Assembly (NCBI GenBank): GCA_011389685.1
Contig: JAABTV010000006.1
Location: 1 to 49,990, forward strand
From: Paracoccaceae bacterium
Lineage (GTDB): Bacteria > Pseudomonadota > Alphaproteobacteria > Rhodobacterales > Rhodobacteraceae
Reading direction: 5' to 3'
DNA length: 49,990 nt
The notes beneath the pieces are model-generated. The model did no database searches, was not told the DNA's origin, and worked only from the letters and a program-made list of their open reading frames with translations. The translations under genes and the position numbers were made by a program. Positions 48,848 through 49,990 of the stretch are shown here, one piece after another (positions within the stretch are counted from its first letter, which is position 1; each line of letters opens with the position of its first letter).

Positions 48848-49990
48848 TTACTTGAGCCGCTGGCCGTTGGCCAGAACCTGGCCGTCGGTCTTGACCTCGA
48901 TGGTGGATGTGAGCACGTCCTCACCATCGCCGGGCACCGCGAACATCGACAGCATCATGCGCGCGCCCATGACCTGATCCTCGGGCACGAGACCCATCGC
49001 CACCAGCTTGTCCATGAGCGTGTTGGCCCCCGAGAGGCGCAGATTCAGAATGCCCTCGGTGCCCGCCATGCCCTGGCTCATCATCGCGGTCTCGAAATCG
49101 ACATCGACGCCGCCCTCACCGGTGAGCGAGGCGCCCGCAGCGGTGACTTCGAGCCGGTTCACGTCGAGCCGCTCGACCTGACCCGGCAGGCCGATCTGGC
49201 CACGCTCGACCGCCTCCATCTGTTCGGGGTCGAGCAGGTCGAAGGCCAGCTTGCCCTTGCCCGACAGGTCAAGCGCGACGGTGGCCGGGTCGCGCGGCAA
49301 TTGTCCTTCTGGATCGATCATGCCCCAGATCATGTCGGACATGGTGAATTCGCCCAGCGTGAGGCCGATCGCGAAATCCTGCGATTCGTCGGATTTCTGC
49401 ACCGGCATCAGCAGTTTCAGACCGGCCTCGGCAAAGGCGAAATTGACCGGGAACGGCAGGTCGCCGCCCTGCATGTCGACACTGAGCCCGCGCGACATGA
49501 GATCGTATTTCAGACCCGAGGGCGACATTCCGACCGCGAATTCGCCCGATTGGGTCGATGTGTTGGCCTTGGCCTGATCGCTGCCATCCTCGAATTCGAA
49601 ATTCATGTGCCCGTTTTCATAGGAGAAGCCGCCGTCGAAGGCAAAGCCGGCCCGCAGCATCGCATCCATGTTCTCGGGATCGAATTCACCGCCGGACGGG
49701 TAGGTCACCGAGCTTTCGAGATTCATCCGGTCCATGCCGCCATCGAGCATGAGGAATTCGCTGCGGTCGTCGGGGTTGGTGAAATCGAAATCATAGGAGA
49801 CGGCGCCGGTGCTCATAACCTGCGCCACCGTGCGCAGATCGGCGGAGGTCATCACCGACGACCCGCTCACATCCCGGATCGTCAGTTCGGCGTTTCCGAC
49901 CGGCACGACCTCGCCCTCGGCCATGATCTCGGCCAGCCGGGCAACGATCTCGCTGGCGGAATAGGTATAGGCGATCTCGTCAGGGGTGCC
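48848..49990 (-). CDS. DUF2125 protein (5' end beyond window)
   Basis: At least 380 residues; the frame stays open to the last base of the window, so the true start lies outside and the internal ATG at 49924 is not it. The repetitive beta-rich pattern, with alternating polar and hydrophobic residues and DUF2125-like segments (FAFDGGFSYENGHMNFE, LPFPVNFAFAEAGLKL), fits a secreted or periplasmic protein of the DUF2125 family of unknown role. A terminator follows its stop. Confidence 0.82.
   Translation of the reverse strand, partial: GTPDEIAYTYSASEIVARLAEIMAEGEVVPVGNAELTIRDVSGSSVMTSADLRTVAQVMSTGAVSYDFDFTNPDDRSEFLMLDGGMDRMNLESSVTYPSGGEFDPENMDAMLRAGFAFDGGFSYENGHMNFEFEDGSDQAKANTSTQSGEFAVGMSPSGLKYDLMSRGLSVDMQGGDLPFPVNFAFAEAGLKLLMPVQKSDESQDFAIGLTLGEFTMSDMIWGMIDPEGQLPRDPATVALDLSGKGKLAFDLLDPEQMEAVERGQIGLPGQVERLDVNRLEVTAAGASLTGEGGVDVDFETAMMSQGMAGTEGILNLRLSGANTLMDKLVAMGLVPEDQVMGARMMLSMFAVPGDGEDVLTSTIEVKTDGQVLANGQRLK

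Noticed and set aside
1..49990. CRISPR arrays, defence islands, secondary-metabolite clusters or phage
   Set aside because: No regularly spaced repeats, Cas, nuclease/helicase defence modules, NRPS/PKS domains or phage structural genes were seen on either strand.

Overview
The window is GC-rich, densely coded chromosomal DNA from an alphaproteobacterium of the Rhodobacteraceae (Roseobacter/Paracoccus-like). The evidence is the gene content and style: a DUF3572 protein beside a PleD-like protein, an EF-hand/ECF sigma/Spy-like cluster, a PuuE-UraD fusion, stand-alone MnmD, a DUF2125 protein, and a DUF1045 protein beside phn genes. I found no rRNA, tRNA, CRISPR array, intact transposase, phage gene or plasmid replication gene. 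Most of it is core metabolism. The accessory or disturbed patches are the phn region edge (26.7-27.1 kb), a lower-GC orphan gene (38.0-38.7 kb), and two repeat-rich gaps (about 44.7 and 46.5 kb).

Layout. 0.1-3.3 kb is a copper module: copA-cueR on the minus strand from a MerR-type promoter with a 19-bp spacer, and a divergent CopZ-like chaperone. 3.3-6.3 kb holds an XRE regulator divergent from a DUF2061 membrane protein, a fatty acid desaturase and an EamA transporter. 6.3-7.5 kb holds a Nudix hydrolase and a DUF983 protein. 7.7-9.9 kb is a likely envelope/metal stress module: four-EF-hand periplasmic protein, ECF sigma factor, membrane-anchored anti-sigma candidate, and Spy/CnrX-like sensor. 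9.9-13.4 kb holds a PleD-like diguanylate cyclase with a lost phospho-acceptor, a DUF3572 protein, a HAD phosphatase and a YghU-like GST.

13.5-26.7 kb is a near-complete phosphonate/C-P lyase locus: phnC-phnD-phnE1-phnE2-hexapeptide transferase, divergent phnF, then phnG-phnH-phnI-HAD phosphatase-phnJ-phnK-phnL-phnN, a minus-strand DUF1045 2H phosphoesterase, and phnM. The phnC promoter carries phased CTGTCAY half-sites like Pho boxes, so phosphate starvation control is likely. phnP is not in the window; the embedded HAD phosphatase and the DUF1045 protein are candidates to fill its place. phnK carries two perfect AT-rich palindromes in its 5' coding end.

26.7-37.7 kb: a C-terminal remnant of an oligopeptide ABC ATPase, UDP-glucose dehydrogenase, an HTD2/MaoC-like hydratase, a MnmC-like FAD oxidoreductase divergent from mnmD, an EamA transporter, a lytic transglycosylase, dapA, an aromatic aminotransferase, a sulfurtransferase and smpB. 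38.8-43.4 kb is a ureide (purine) catabolism cluster: puuE-uraD fusion, ureidoglycine aminohydrolase, ureidoglycolate lyase, and an NCS2 permease. 43.6-50.0 kb: a second desaturase, a class I fumarase whose natural start is out of frame by one base, CysQ-like phosphatase and PmbA/TldE in one operon, and a DUF2125 protein cut by the window end.
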